Assembly (NCBI RefSeq): GCF_001945445.1
Contig: NZ_MSXW01000012.1
Span: 124,001-188,000, forward strand
From: Pseudomonas sp. PA27(2017)
GTDB taxonomy: Bacteria > Pseudomonadota > Gammaproteobacteria > Pseudomonadales > Pseudomonadaceae
Direction of reading: 5' to 3'
DNA length: 64,000 bases
Within the stretch, counting starts at the first letter, position 1, and each line of letters opens with the position of its first letter. The notes beneath the pieces are model-generated. The model saw nothing but the letters and a program-made list of their open reading frames with translations, did no database searches and was not told the origin of the DNA. This document shows positions 19,688-29,712 of the stretch, piece by piece. The translations under genes were made by a program, and so were the position numbers.

Positions 19688-21901
19688 TCAGCGTGCAGCG
19701 ATCACCGGCGCACTGAGCTTCTCCAGCAGGCTGGCTTGCGCGCTGCGCGAGTTCTGGTTGCCGGTTGGCGACAGCCGCACGTAGCGGCCATCGGGCTGCA
19801 GCACCCAGGCGTGGGTGTTGTCGGTGAGGTACGCCTCCAGCTCCTTCTTGACCCGGGTGATGAGCTTCTTGCCCTCCACCGGGAAGCAGGTCTCCACACG
19901 CTTGTCGAGGTTGCGCTCCATCCAGTCGGCACTGGACAGGTAGATCAGTTCGTCACCGCCATTGAGGAAGTAGTAGACGCGGGTGTGCTCCAGGAAGCGG
20001 CCGATGATCGAGCGCACCTGGATGTTGTGGGACACGCCGGGGATGCCTGGGCGCAGGCAGCACATGCCGCGCACCACCAGGTCGATCTTCACGCCGGTCT
20101 GGCTGGCCTTGTACAGCGCGCGGATGATCTTGGCGTCGGTCAGCGAGTTGAACTTGGCGATGATGTGCGCCGGCTTGCCTTCGGCAGCGCTGGCCGTCTC
20201 CTTGGCGATCAGGTCGAGCAGCGTCTTCTTCAAGGTGAAGGGCGCATGCAACAACTTCTTCATGCGCAGGGTCTTGCCCATGCCGATCAGCTGGCTGAAC
20301 AGCTTGGAAACGTCCTCGCCCAGCGCCACGTCGGCGGTCAGCAGGCTGTAGTCGGTGTACAGCCGCGCGTTGCCGGCGTGGTAGTTACCGGTACCTAGGT
20401 GCGCGTAACGGCGGATCTCACCGTTCTCGCGGCGCAGGATCAACATCATCTTGGAGTGGGTCTTGAAGCCGACCACCCCATAGATCACCACCGCGCCGGC
20501 AGCCTGCAGGCGGCTGGCCAGGGCCAGGTTGGACTCTTCGTCGAACCGCGCGCGCAGTTCGATCACCGCGGTGACTTCCTTGCCGTTGCGCGCAGCTTCC
20601 ACCAGCGCATCGACGATTTCCGAGTTGGCGCCCGAGCGGTACAGCGTCTGCTTGATCGCCAGCACGTGGGGATCCTTGGCCGCCTGACGCAGCAGATCCA
20701 CCACGGGGGTGAAGGACTCGAAGGGGTGCAGCAGCAGAATGTCCTGCTTGCTGATCACGTTGAACAGGTTGTCGCTGTTCTGCAAAAGCTTGGGGATCAC
20801 CGGGGTGAACGGCGCGTGCTGCAATTCCGGGTGGCTATCGAGGCCGGTGATGCTGAACAGGCGGGTCAGGTTGACCGGCCCGTTGACCTGATACAGCTCG
20901 CTTTCCGACAGGCCGAATTGCTTGAGCAACTGGTCGGTCAGGTGTTTCGGGCAGCTGTCGACCACTTCCAGGCGCACGGCGTCACCGTAGCGGCGGCTGA
21001 ACAGCTCGCCACGCAGGGCGCGGGCCAGGTCTTCGACGTCCTCGGTGTCCACCGACAGGTCGGCGTTACGGGTCAGGCGGAACTGGTAGCAGCCCTTGAC
21101 CTTCATGCCGGGGAACAGATCGTCGGCGTGGGCGTGGATCATCGACGACAGGAACACATAGTTGGCGCCCGGGCCACCCACCTCTTCCGGCACCTTGATG
21201 ATGCGCGGCAGCAGACGTGGCGCCGGTATCACCGCCAGACCGGAGTCGCGGCCAAAGGCGTCGACGCCTTCCAGCTCGACGATGAAGTTCAGGCTCTTGT
21301 TGACCAGCAGCGGGAAAGGGTGCGTCGGGTCGAGGCCGATCGGGGTGATGATCGGCGCGATCTCGTCACGAAAATAGCGGCGCACCCAAGCCTTGTGCTT
21401 GGTCGTCCAGTAACGGCGACGAATGAAGTTGATGCCGTGCTTGGCCAGCTCGGGGAACAGCACATCGTTGAGGATGGCGTACTGGCGGCCGACCTGCTCG
21501 TGCACCAGTTCGGAAATGCGCGACAGCGCCTGGTGCGGCTGCAGGCCGTCGGCACCGGCCTGCTCGCGGGCGAAGTTGATCTGTTTCTTCAGGCCGGCGA
21601 CGCGAATCTCGAAGAACTCGTCGAGGTTGCTGGAGAAGATCAGCAGGAACTTCAGGCGTTCCAGCAACGGGTAGGACTCGTCCAGCGCCTGTTCCAGCAC
21701 GCGGATGTTGAACTGCAGCTGCGACAGCTCGCGATGGATGTACAGGCTGCTGTCATCCAGGCTGGGCACGACCACGGGCGCTGCCGCGGCTTCGACTACG
21801 GGTGTTTCCACGACTGTTTCCACCGGCGCTTCGTCGATCACCGGCAGGCTGAGGGCCGGCACATCGAGCTGTTCGTTCTCACTGAGTCCTTCGTTGCTCA
21901 T
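19688..21901 (-). CDS. ppk1: Polyphosphate kinase 1 (Ppk1)
   Basis: 737 residues. After an unusual acidic, Val/Ala/Pro-rich extension of about 50 residues comes the standard N domain ([19 protein letters not shown]). The two phospholipase-D-like histidine motifs are [13 protein letters not shown] near residue 480 and [16 protein letters not shown] near residue 637; [17 protein letters not shown] lies between them. The first histidine is the expected phosphorylated intermediate. The enzyme polymerises the gamma-phosphate of ATP into polyphosphate at the membrane. It is preceded by hemB in the same direction (18-bp gap), as in P. aeruginosa. Confidence 0.96.
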   Translation of the reverse strand: MSNEGLSENEQLDVPALSLPVIDEAPVETVVETPVVEAAAAPVVVPSLDDSSLYIHRELSQLQFNIRVLEQALDESYPLLERLKFLLIFSSNLDEFFEIRVAGLKKQINFAREQAGADGLQPHQALSRISELVHEQVGRQYAILNDVLFPELAKHGINFIRRRYWTTKHKAWVRRYFRDEIAPIITPIGLDPTHPFPLLVNKSLNFIVELEGVDAFGRDSGLAVIPAPRLLPRIIKVPEEVGGPGANYVFLSSMIHAHADDLFPGMKVKGCYQFRLTRNADLSVDTEDVEDLARALRGELFSRRYGDAVRLEVVDSCPKHLTDQLLKQFGLSESELYQVNGPVNLTRLFSITGLDSHPELQHAPFTPVIPKLLQNSDNLFNVISKQDILLLHPFESFTPVVDLLRQAAKDPHVLAIKQTLYRSGANSEIVDALVEAARNGKEVTAVIELRARFDEESNLALASRLQAAGAVVIYGVVGFKTHSKMMLILRRENGEIRRYAHLGTGNYHAGNARLYTDYSLLTADVALGEDVSKLFSQLIGMGKTLRMKKLLHAPFTLKKTLLDLIAKETASAAEGKPAHIIAKFNSLTDAKIIRALYKASQTGVKIDLVVRGMCCLRPGIPGVSHNIQVRSIIGRFLEHTRVYYFLNGGDELIYLSSADWMERNLDKRVETCFPVEGKKLITRVKKELEAYLTDNTHAWVLQPDGRYVRLSPTGNQNSRSAQASLLEKLSAPVIAAR

Positions 21902-21919
21902 TGAATTACCCTGGAGGGG

Positions 21920-22987
<1,068 letters not shown>

Positions 22988-23194
22988 TTATGACTAAATG
23001 ATGACGACCACAACGAATACTGCGACGGTGCGTCGCAGCCAATAAGGCACATCGCAACGCGCAAAAGCTCGCCAAACCCCTTAGGTATGAACGCCATAAA
23101 GGTCGATGGGGATATTTCACAGGTTTTCGACAAATGCTGTTTTACAGTGTCGAACGGCGTAGCCTTGCCTCCCCATTTTCTACGGTCATCTGTA

Positions 23195-23746
23195 ATGCTG
23201 GAAAATCTGTTGCAGCACTTCGGTTATCCGGCCCTGGCGCTGGGTACCTTTCTCGAGGGTGAAATGTCGCTGCTGCTGGCGGCCTACCTGGCGTTGCGCG
23301 GCATCCTGCAGATCGAGTTGGTGATGCTGTTCGCCTTCATCGGCACCTATGCCAGCGACCAGCTGTGGTTCCACCTGGGCCGCCGCCATGGCCGGCGGAT
23401 ACTCGAACGCCGGCCGAAGTGGCAGGCGCTGAGCGACAAGGCCCTGGTGTACCTGCGCCGCCACCCGGATCTGTGGGTGCTGGGCTTTCGCTTCTTCTAT
23501 GGGATGCGCACGGTAATGCCACTGGCCATCGGCATTTCCGGCTATCCGCGACGCCGCTATGTGATTCTCGACGCCATTGGTGCGGCCATCTGGGCCATCG
23601 CGCTCGGTACCCTGGCCTACAAACTCGGCCGCGCGCTGGAGGGGTTGCTCGGTGAGTTGCACCAGGTGCAGTTCTACCTGTTCGGCGCCCTGCTGGTCAT
23701 TGGCCTCGGCGTCTGGTTGTACCGTCGTAGACGGCGCGAGAGCTAG
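23195..23746 (+). CDS. DedA family inner-membrane protein
   Basis: 183 residues beginning MLENLLQHFGYPALALGTFLEGE at the ATG at 23195; a longer in-frame reading from 23087 lacks family similarity before this point. Family features are the N-terminal re-entrant segment with the acidic LEGE, GTYASDQLWFHLGRRHGRR near residue 50, and FRFFYGMRTVMPLAIGISGYPRRRY near residue 97, which contains the conserved Arg. Several hydrophobic segments follow, ending RRRRRES. DedA proteins are implicated in lipid-carrier flipping and envelope homeostasis; the substrate here is unknown. It is divergent from hemB. Confidence 0.85.
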   Translation: MLENLLQHFGYPALALGTFLEGEMSLLLAAYLALRGILQIELVMLFAFIGTYASDQLWFHLGRRHGRRILERRPKWQALSDKALVYLRRHPDLWVLGFRFFYGMRTVMPLAIGISGYPRRRYVILDAIGAAIWAIALGTLAYKLGRALEGLLGELHQVQFYLFGALLVIGLGVWLYRRRRRES

Positions 23747-23894
23747 CAAGCAGTGGCTTGACGAAGGCGCCCGAGACGCTCAAAAGGCTGTAACAATTGG
23801 CTGACTGGCCAGTCATATCATCAAGCAGGTTTTTTCCAAGCGAGTGCCTTGCTCCAGTGCCACGCGAGGCTCGCCCTTCATCAGGAGTTGGTCG

Positions 23895-24554
23895 ATGAAC
23901 AAGAAAGTTGCAGTGATCCTTTCCGGTTGTGGCGTCTACGACGGCTCGGAGATCCACGAGAGCGTCATCACCTTGCTGCGCCTCGATCAGCGCGGCGCCC
24001 AAGTGCAATGCTTCGCGCCCGATATCGACCAGGCCCACGTGATCAACCACCTCAAGGGCGAGGAAATGCAGCCGGCCCGCAACGTGCTGGTGGAATCGGC
24101 CCGCATCGCCCGAGGCAACATCAAGGACGTGCGCGAACTGCGTGCCGACGACTTCGATGCGCTGATCGTTCCCGGCGGTTTCGGCGCGGCCAAGAACCTC
24201 TCCGACTTCGCCAGCAAAGGCGCCGACTGCACCGTGCAAGCGGACGTGCTGGCCGCCGCGCAATCCTTCGTGAGCGCCGCCAAGCCGGTCGGCCTGATTT
24301 GCATCGCCCCGGCCATGGCCGCACGCATCTTCGGCGCCGGCGTGACCTGCACCATCGGCAACGACGCCGATACCGCCGCCGCCCTCGGCAAGATGGGCGC
24401 CGAGCATGTCGACTGTCACGTCGAGGACATCGTCGAAGACACCGAACGCAAGCTGGTGACCACCCCGGCCTACATGCTCGCCAACTCCATCGCCGAAGCG
24501 GCCTCGGGCATCAACAAGCTGGTGGACCGGGTGCTGGAGCTGACCCACGAGTGA
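23895..24554 (+). CDS. elbB: ElbB / isoprenoid biosynthesis glyoxalase-like protein (DJ-1/PfpI superfamily)
   Basis: 219 residues from an ATG with CAGGAG upstream. MNKKVAVILSGCGVYDGSEI is the ElbB N-terminus, and LIVPGGFGAAKNLSDFA then GLICIAPAMAARIFG give the class I glutamine-amidotransferase-like core with the nucleophile-elbow Cys (CIAP) near residue 136. ElbB homologues have been linked to isoprenoid metabolism and show weak glyoxalase activity; the physiological reaction is not settled. It follows the DedA gene by 148 bp and is followed by a REP-type palindrome. Confidence 0.9.
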   Translation: MNKKVAVILSGCGVYDGSEIHESVITLLRLDQRGAQVQCFAPDIDQAHVINHLKGEEMQPARNVLVESARIARGNIKDVRELRADDFDALIVPGGFGAAKNLSDFASKGADCTVQADVLAAAQSFVSAAKPVGLICIAPAMAARIFGAGVTCTIGNDADTAAALGKMGAEHVDCHVEDIVEDTERKLVTTPAYMLANSIAEAASGINKLVDRVLELTHE

Positions 24555-24594
24555 AAGCGCCAGCCCAGGACGGCGATGGGCGTGAACACCTGTC

Positions 24595-24664
24595 GTAGCC
24601 TGGGTCGAGCGCAGCGACACCCGGGACTCTGCCCTGGGTATCGCTACGCTCAACGCCAGGCTAC
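24595..24664. repeat. REP-type imperfect palindrome between convergent elbB and DUF188 genes
   Basis: Arms 24595-24625 and 24632-24664 are imperfectly complementary (GTAGCCTGGGTCGAGCGCAG against CTGCGCTC-like GCTACGCTCAACGCCAGGCTAC). The right arm closely resembles the single copy at 29051-29082, so this is a dispersed repeat family. Confidence 0.75.
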
Positions 24665-24672
24665 AAAAGCGA

Positions 24673-25125
24673 TTAGGCGCGCGATAGACGCGTCAGCAAG
24701 CGATCCAGCGAATTGGCGAAAGCCTGGCGATCCTTGTCGCCATAGGCCGCCTGGCCACCACCGACCTGCCCCTGCTCACGCAGATCGGTGAACAGGTTAC
24801 GCACCGCCAGGCGCTCTCCCATATTGCGCTCGTCGAACTCGCGCCCACGGGGATCCAGCGCCAGCACGCCCTTCTTGACCAGGCGGTCGGCCAACGGCAC
24901 GTCGCTGCAGATCACCAGTTCGCCGGGCACGGCGTGCTCTACTAGGTAATCGTCCGCCGCATCGGGGCCACTCGGCACCACGATCAGCTTCACGCAGGCG
25001 AAGTTGGGTCGCGCCACGGCCTGGCCAGCCACCAGCACCACCTCGAAATTACGCTTGAGGGCGAACTTGACCACCTGATCGCGGGCCAGCCCCGGGCAGG
25101 CGTCGGCGTCGATCCAGACACGCAT
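24673..25125 (-). CDS. DUF188 / YaiI-YqxD family protein
   Basis: 150 residues from the ATG at 25125 (MRVWIDADACPGLARDQVVK), with AAGG upstream at suitable spacing. WIDADACP, the IVVPSGPDAADDYLVE segment and VICSDVPLADRLVKKGVLALDPRG are the family's conserved acidic blocks; they resemble a PIN/NYN-like nuclease fold, but activity has not been established for the family. The C-terminus is basic (SLDRLLTRLSRA). It lies convergent to elbB and downstream of a LysE-type exporter, with a large imperfect inverted repeat between the two. Confidence 0.85.
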   Translation of the reverse strand: MRVWIDADACPGLARDQVVKFALKRNFEVVLVAGQAVARPNFACVKLIVVPSGPDAADDYLVEHAVPGELVICSDVPLADRLVKKGVLALDPRGREFDERNMGERLAVRNLFTDLREQGQVGGGQAAYGDKDRQAFANSLDRLLTRLSRA

Positions 25126-25170
25126 GTTAAGAACCTTCTCAAAGGCGAGCGAGCTAGAGCCATGCAAGGC

Positions 25171-25228
25171 AAAAGCAGGCGAAAAAGCGGAGTGTACTTT
25201 TGTACATGAGCATTTTGAGGCTGCTTTT
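25171..25228. repeat. Large imperfect inverted repeat upstream of the DUF188 gene
   Basis: Arms 25171-25197 and 25202-25228 pair at about two thirds of positions. The outer AAAAGCAG/CTGCTTTT and inner TGTAC/GTACA ends pair perfectly around a TTTT loop. It looks like a repetitive intergenic element, but no second copy is in this window. Confidence 0.55.
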
Positions 25229-25269
25229 AACGTAGCAGGGCCGACGCGCAGCAGTCTTTGGGCAGATTC

Positions 25270-25899
25270 TTAGAGCGGTGCGCGGCGGACGGTAGCCAGC
25301 AATGCCGCGGCACCTACGAACAGCGCACCAAAACTGCGATTCATGATGCGCTGCTGACGCGGCGTGCGCAGCAGACGCAGCACCCGCACGGCCAGGCCGG
25401 TGTAGCCGGCCATGACGATCAGGTCGACGGTGACCATGGTCACGCCGATGATCAGGTACTGCTCGGTCAGCGGCGCATGGGGATTGATGAACTGCGGCAG
25501 CACCGCGAGCATGAACACGATGGCCTTGGGGTTGCCGAAATTCACCAGAAAGCCGCGCAGCACCAGGCTCAGCGGTCGACCGATGGGGCGTTCGCCATCC
25601 ACGTTCATGTCCGCTGGCACGGCGCGCCACTGGCGCCAGCCCAGGTAAACCAGATAGGCCACGCCGAACCATTTGATCAGGCTGAACGCCAGGGCCGAGG
25701 TGGCGAGCACCGCGCCGACGCCCGCCGCGACGATGGCGATCTGCAGCGCCAGGCCCAGCTGCAGGCCCAGGGCATTCCAGTAACCGCGCCAGAAGCCGTA
25801 TTGCAGCCCCGCCGACATCGAGGCGATGGCACCGGCACCTGGCGACAGGCTGATGAGCCAGCAGGCGACGAAGAAAGCGAGCCAGGTTTCCAGAGCCAT
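25270..25899 (-). CDS. LysE/RhtB family amino-acid exporter
   Basis: 209 residues with six hydrophobic segments. The start MALETWLAFFVACWLISLSPGAGAI has the SPGAG signature of the LysE/RhtB superfamily. WRGYWNALGLQLGLALQIAI and FLVNFGNPKAIVFMLAVLPQFI, including NPKA, are also typical. These inner-membrane proteins export amino acids such as homoserine, threonine or lysine; the substrate here is unknown. It is transcribed towards the DUF188 gene. Confidence 0.88.
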   Translation of the reverse strand: MALETWLAFFVACWLISLSPGAGAIASMSAGLQYGFWRGYWNALGLQLGLALQIAIVAAGVGAVLATSALAFSLIKWFGVAYLVYLGWRQWRAVPADMNVDGERPIGRPLSLVLRGFLVNFGNPKAIVFMLAVLPQFINPHAPLTEQYLIIGVTMVTVDLIVMAGYTGLAVRVLRLLRTPRQQRIMNRSFGALFVGAAALLATVRRAPL

Positions 25900-26028
25900 G
25901 ATGGCGACCTCGGTGAGGGATTAGCGAAACGTCGAAATTACCTGAATTGCCGCAACAGCGGCAGGGGCTGCAGATGCTATTTCACAGGCGGCGCACACGG
26001 CCCCAAATGAGTGCCGCGGCGCCGTCGA

Positions 26029-26616
26029 TCAAGGCTCGATCTTGCGCGCCGTCGGCAGCTCGCCGTTGCGCCAGCGGCGTACCGCCTTCTGGAAGAACAG
26101 GCTGTTGGGAATCTGCAGCCAGGTGCCGGGCGCATCGCCGGTCAGGTCTTCCAGGGTGGTGTAGAACAAGTTGATGGCCAGCACGCGGCCGCGCACGCCC
26201 GGCTTGTCGGCGCTTTCCAGCACCTCCACGCAATCACCGATGCGGAATGGCCCGAGGGCGAAGATCAGCAGCGTGCAGAACATGTTGGAGAGCACGCTCC
26301 AGATCGCGAAGAAGGCGATCGCCGCCACCGCCACGAAGCCTGTCAGCGCCCCCCACAGCACCTGGGCGGACACGCCGAGGCGCTCGAGCACCAGCATGAT
26401 GGCGCTGCCCAGGATCAGCCAGCGGGTCAGCCCGCGCAGCGGCATCAGCAGCTCCGGCGGCAACTGCGGGTAACGCTGGCCCAGACGGGTGATGCCGCGG
26501 GTGAGGATGCGCTGGGCGACCCACGCCAGGATAAGGATCAGCAGCACCTGGCCGGCGCGCATCAGCGGCTGGCTCCAGGACACCAGCCAGGCCCAATCGA
26601 TCAGCTCCAGGTTCAA
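26029..26616 (-). CDS. Small MscS-family mechanosensitive channel-like protein
   Basis: 195 residues from a TTG start. The TTG overlaps the ABC-F stop codon (TTGA), with GGAGG eight bases upstream, which supports both the start and translational coupling. There are N-terminal transmembrane segments, then the TM3/beta-domain region LWGALTGFVAVAAIAFFAIWSVLSNMF and FALGPFRIGDCVEV, followed by IPNSLFFQKAVRRW. The large C-terminal vestibule domain of E. coli MscS is absent, so this is a minimal form. It may gate under membrane tension. Confidence 0.8.
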   Translation of the reverse strand: MNLELIDWAWLVSWSQPLMRAGQVLLILILAWVAQRILTRGITRLGQRYPQLPPELLMPLRGLTRWLILGSAIMLVLERLGVSAQVLWGALTGFVAVAAIAFFAIWSVLSNMFCTLLIFALGPFRIGDCVEVLESADKPGVRGRVLAINLFYTTLEDLTGDAPGTWLQIPNSLFFQKAVRRWRNGELPTARKIEP

Positions 26617-28526
26617 ACCACGGCCTCCAGTTCACGTTGCAATGCTTCGAGGGTTTCCAGGGCTTCGAGCCAGCCCTCCTCCAGTTCGGCCTCGCGCGTT
26701 TTGAGCTGCGCCTGTTCGGCCAGGGCCTGGCGCAGCTCGTCCTTGCGAGCGGCTTCGTAGATCCCGCTATCGCCCAGGCGTTCTTCCAGCGCCGCGAGCT
26801 TGGTCTGCACCTGACCGAGCTCGGCTTCGAGCTTGTCGGCGGCCTTCTTGTGCGGCGCCAGTTGCTGACGCAGCGCTGCGGCGGCCTGACGTTGGCCACG
26901 CTTGTCGTTGCCGGCACCGGCAGCCGGTGCGGCGGCGACCGGCGCGGCCTGACGCTGGCGATAGTCGACCAGCCAGCGGGCGTAATCTTCCAGGTCACCG
27001 TCGAACGGCGCCACGCGGCCATCGGCCACCAGCAGGAATTCGTCAGTGGTGCTCTTGAGCAGGTGACGATCGTGGGACACCACCACCACGGCGCCGGCGA
27101 ACTCCTGCAGGGCCATGGTCAGCGCCAGGCGCATTTCCAGATCGAGGTGGTTGGTCGGCTCATCAAGCAGCAGCAGATTGGGCTTGCCCCAGGCGATCAA
27201 TGCCAGGGCCAGGCGGGCTTTCTCGCCACCGGAGAAATTCACCACCGGCTCGTCGCAGCGCGGGCCGCGGAAATCGAAACCACCGAGGAAATCGCGCAGG
27301 GTCTGCTCACGTTCGGTCGGCGCGATGCGCTGCAGGTGCAAGAGCGGGCTGGCCTTGTCGTCCAGGGCATCGAGCTGATGCTGGGCGAAGTAGCCGATCA
27401 CCAGGTTTTCGCCGCGGGTCAGGCTGCCGCTCAGCGGCTGCAGCTCGGCGGAGAGGTTCTTGATCAGCGTCGACTTGCCCGCGCCGTTGGGGCCGAGCAG
27501 GCCGATGCGCGCGCCCGGCACCAGGCTCAGTTTGACCTGCTGCAGGATGGTCTTGTCGCCATAACCCAGGCGCCCTTCGCTGAGGCTGAGCAGTGGCGTG
27601 GAGATCTTGTCGGCTTCGCGGAACACGAAATCGAAAGGCGAATCGACGTGGGCCGCGCTCAGCTCCTCCATGCGCTCCAGGGCCTTGATGCGGCTCTGCG
27701 CCTGGCGGGCCTTGGTGGCCTGGGCCTTGAAGCGGGCGATGTACTTTTCCATGTGCGCGCGCTGCGCCTGCTGCTTCTCGTACGCCTGCTGCTGCTGAGC
27801 CAGACGCTCGGCGCGGGTGCGCTCGAAGGCCGAGTAGCCGCCGCGGTACAAGGTCAGCTTGCGCTGCTCGACATGGGCGACGTGATCGACCACGGCATCG
27901 AGGAAGTCCCGGTCGTGGGAAATCAGCAGCAAGGTGCCGGGGTAGCTCTGCAGCCAGCCTTCGAGCCAGAGAATGGCGTCCAGATCCAGATGGTTGGTCG
28001 GCTCATCGAGCAGCAGCAGGTCGGACGGGCACATCAGCGCCTGGGCTAGGTTCAGGCGCATGCGCCAGCCACCGGAGAAGTCGCCGACGCGGCGATCCAT
28101 CTGCGCATTGTCGAAACCCAGGCCGGCCAGCAGCTTGCGCGCCCGGGCGTCGGCGGTATAACCGTCGGCGCTGTCCAGCTCGCTGTGCAGGCGGGCAATG
28201 ACCGCGCCGTCGTGGCCCTGCTCGGCCGCGGCCAGCTCACGCTGCACGCGGCGCAGGTTGTGGTCGCCATCGAGCACGTAGTCCACGGCCAGGCGGTCGA
28301 GGGTGTCGACCTCCTGGCGCATATGGGCGATGCGCCAGTCGCCGGGCAGCAGGCAATCGCCGGAATCGGGCGTCAACTCGCCGCGCAGCAGCGCGAACAG
28401 GCTGGACTTGCCGGCGCCGTTGGCACCGATCAGGCCGGCCTTGTGGCCGGCGTGCAGGGTCAGCTCGGCGTTCTCGAGCAAACGCTGAGGGCCACGCTGT
28501 AGGGTAAGATTCTGGAGTCGGATCAT
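26613..28526 (-). CDS. ABC-F family ATPase (YheS-type)
   Basis: 637 residues from the ATG at 28526 (MIRLQNLTLQRGPQRLLENA). It has two tandem ABC cassettes without membrane domains. The first has Walker A GANGAGKSS near residue 36, signature FSGGWRMRLN and DEPTNHLD near 162. The second has GPNGAGKST near residue 350, FSGGEKARLA and DEPTNHLD near 460. The inter-cassette linker at about 245-315 is a charged helix pair, and a C-terminal coiled coil spans about 545-637. ABC-F proteins act at the ribosomal E site; this one resembles YheS. It overlaps the MscS-like gene by 4 bp and is divergent from the TIGR02444 gene. Confidence 0.92.
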   Translation of the reverse strand: MIRLQNLTLQRGPQRLLENAELTLHAGHKAGLIGANGAGKSSLFALLRGELTPDSGDCLLPGDWRIAHMRQEVDTLDRLAVDYVLDGDHNLRRVQRELAAAEQGHDGAVIARLHSELDSADGYTADARARKLLAGLGFDNAQMDRRVGDFSGGWRMRLNLAQALMCPSDLLLLDEPTNHLDLDAILWLEGWLQSYPGTLLLISHDRDFLDAVVDHVAHVEQRKLTLYRGGYSAFERTRAERLAQQQQAYEKQQAQRAHMEKYIARFKAQATKARQAQSRIKALERMEELSAAHVDSPFDFVFREADKISTPLLSLSEGRLGYGDKTILQQVKLSLVPGARIGLLGPNGAGKSTLIKNLSAELQPLSGSLTRGENLVIGYFAQHQLDALDDKASPLLHLQRIAPTEREQTLRDFLGGFDFRGPRCDEPVVNFSGGEKARLALALIAWGKPNLLLLDEPTNHLDLEMRLALTMALQEFAGAVVVVSHDRHLLKSTTDEFLLVADGRVAPFDGDLEDYARWLVDYRQRQAAPVAAAPAAGAGNDKRGQRQAAAALRQQLAPHKKAADKLEAELGQVQTKLAALEERLGDSGIYEAARKDELRQALAEQAQLKTREAELEEGWLEALETLEALQRELEAVV

Positions 28527-28575
28527 AATGGCGGCGGATTCTACCAGAGTCCCCCGCCGCATACTCGGAGCACGC

Positions 28576-29028
28576 ATGAGCCCTGACCTGTGGACTTTCG
28601 CCACCACCCTCTACGCCCGCCCAGGCGTGGAAGCCGCCTGCCTGGAATTGCAGGCCGCCGGCGCAGACGTCTGCCTGCTGCTCTGCGGCCTGTGGCTGGA
28701 CAGCCGAGGCGTGGCCCATGACGCGGAGCGCGAAGCGCAGCTGCGACAAGCCGCCGAGCAGTGGCAGCGTGAGGTGGTGAAGCCGCTGCGGGCGCTGCGC
28801 CAGGGCTGGCGCGAAGCGGCTGGCCATGATTCAGCACTGAGCGGTCTGCGCGAGCGGGTTAAACAGCTGGAGCTGGAGGCGGAGCGGGAGCAGTTGGAGC
28901 GGTTGCAGGCGCTGGCGGAGGGGTGGAGTCAGCAGCCGAGTGAACAAGATCGGCGGTGGCTGGAGGCTTTTTCACCAGCAGGGCATGCCGAGGCATGTGC
29001 GGGGCTGCGTAGCGCCAGCCTGCTCTGA
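28576..29028 (+). CDS. TIGR02444 family protein
   Basis: 150 residues from the ATG with GGAG five bases upstream (MSPDLWTFATTLYARPGVEA). The N-terminal half has CLELQAAGADVCLLLCGLWLDSRG, the hallmark of this small gammaproteobacterial family of unknown function. The remainder is a charged helical region rich in Glu, Arg and Gln that probably forms a coiled coil. It is divergent from the ABC-F gene with only 49 bp between starts, so their promoters must overlap the coding ends. Confidence 0.8.
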   Translation: MSPDLWTFATTLYARPGVEAACLELQAAGADVCLLLCGLWLDSRGVAHDAEREAQLRQAAEQWQREVVKPLRALRQGWREAAGHDSALSGLRERVKQLELEAEREQLERLQALAEGWSQQPSEQDRRWLEAFSPAGHAEACAGLRSASLL

Positions 29029-29050
29029 AGTTCTAATCACGGCGGGATCA

Positions 29051-29082
29051 CCTGGGTATCGCTGCGCTCAACCACAGGCTAC
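29051..29082. repeat. Single REP half-site
   Basis: The sequence here (CCTGGGTATCGCTGCGCTCA, continuing to a CAGGCTAC end) closely matches the right arm of the palindrome at 24632-24664. It lies between the convergent TIGR02444 and PHA-system genes. Confidence 0.65.
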
Positions 29083-29095
29083 GGGCGACCCGTAC

Positions 29096-29374
29096 TCAGG
29101 CCACCAATTCCTTATCCAGCACTTCCTCGATCTCGCTCTTGATCTTGCCGCTCATCACCGACAGCAGCAGGCCGAGGTTGAGTTGCAGCTGAACGCGGTC
29201 TTCGCTGACGGCGAGCCAGCCGTCGGCGCCGCTGCGTTTGAATTCCAGGGTGTCGCCCTTCCACTGGTAGCGCACGTCGTACTCGCGGGCCAGGCGTTCG
29301 GCGAGCTTTTCAGCCTTGCCACGGGCGGCCTCGATGCCCAGATTGTGGGGGCGGTCGACGGTGATTCTGGCCAT
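29096..29374 (-). CDS. Polyhydroxyalkanoic acid system (PHA_gran_rgn) family protein
   Basis: 92 residues from the ATG at 29374, with AGGAG seven bases upstream. MARITVDRPHNLGIEAARGK and the closing SVMSGKIKSEIEEVLDKELV match the small family encoded beside PHA granule genes in pseudomonads (PA5062-like). The fold resembles START-like or ribosome-hibernation-sized alpha/beta proteins, but the function is unproven. The usual neighbours phaC, phaI and phaF are not adjacent here. It is divergent from ubiE. Confidence 0.75.
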   Translation of the reverse strand: MARITVDRPHNLGIEAARGKAEKLAERLAREYDVRYQWKGDTLEFKRSGADGWLAVSEDRVQLQLNLGLLLSVMSGKIKSEIEEVLDKELVA

Positions 29375-29712
29375 CATGGCTCTCCTGACTGAAACGCGGG
29401 CGGGGCAATATACAAGATGCGCCCACAGGCCCACTACCACGTGTGCAGCCGGCGCCCGGCTTTTGGGTTTAGAATGCCCCCACTCGGCGTTGTGCAAGCG
29501 GTTGAACAGGCCGTGAAGCGGCCTGCCGTGCAGTACTCGATGGAAACGCTTATTTACCTCGGTAAACTCGCCTTTTCGCTTGTCTGACTCACTGGCATGC
29601 TGCGATGAGACGAGCCCGGCGCTGTCTCATGATCACGGTCACGCCATGCTGGGCTCCAAGCCCGCACACTGAGCAGACGCCAACGCCTCCCGGACTTCAG
29701 GAAAAGGGCCAC
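29375..29712. other. Divergent intergenic region, PHA-system gene / ubiE
   Basis: This 338-bp stretch has no supported gene. It must carry the promoters for both divergent transcription units. A short hairpin (AGGCCG/CGGCCT, 29508-29524) without a T-run is the only structure I see. Confidence 0.4.
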
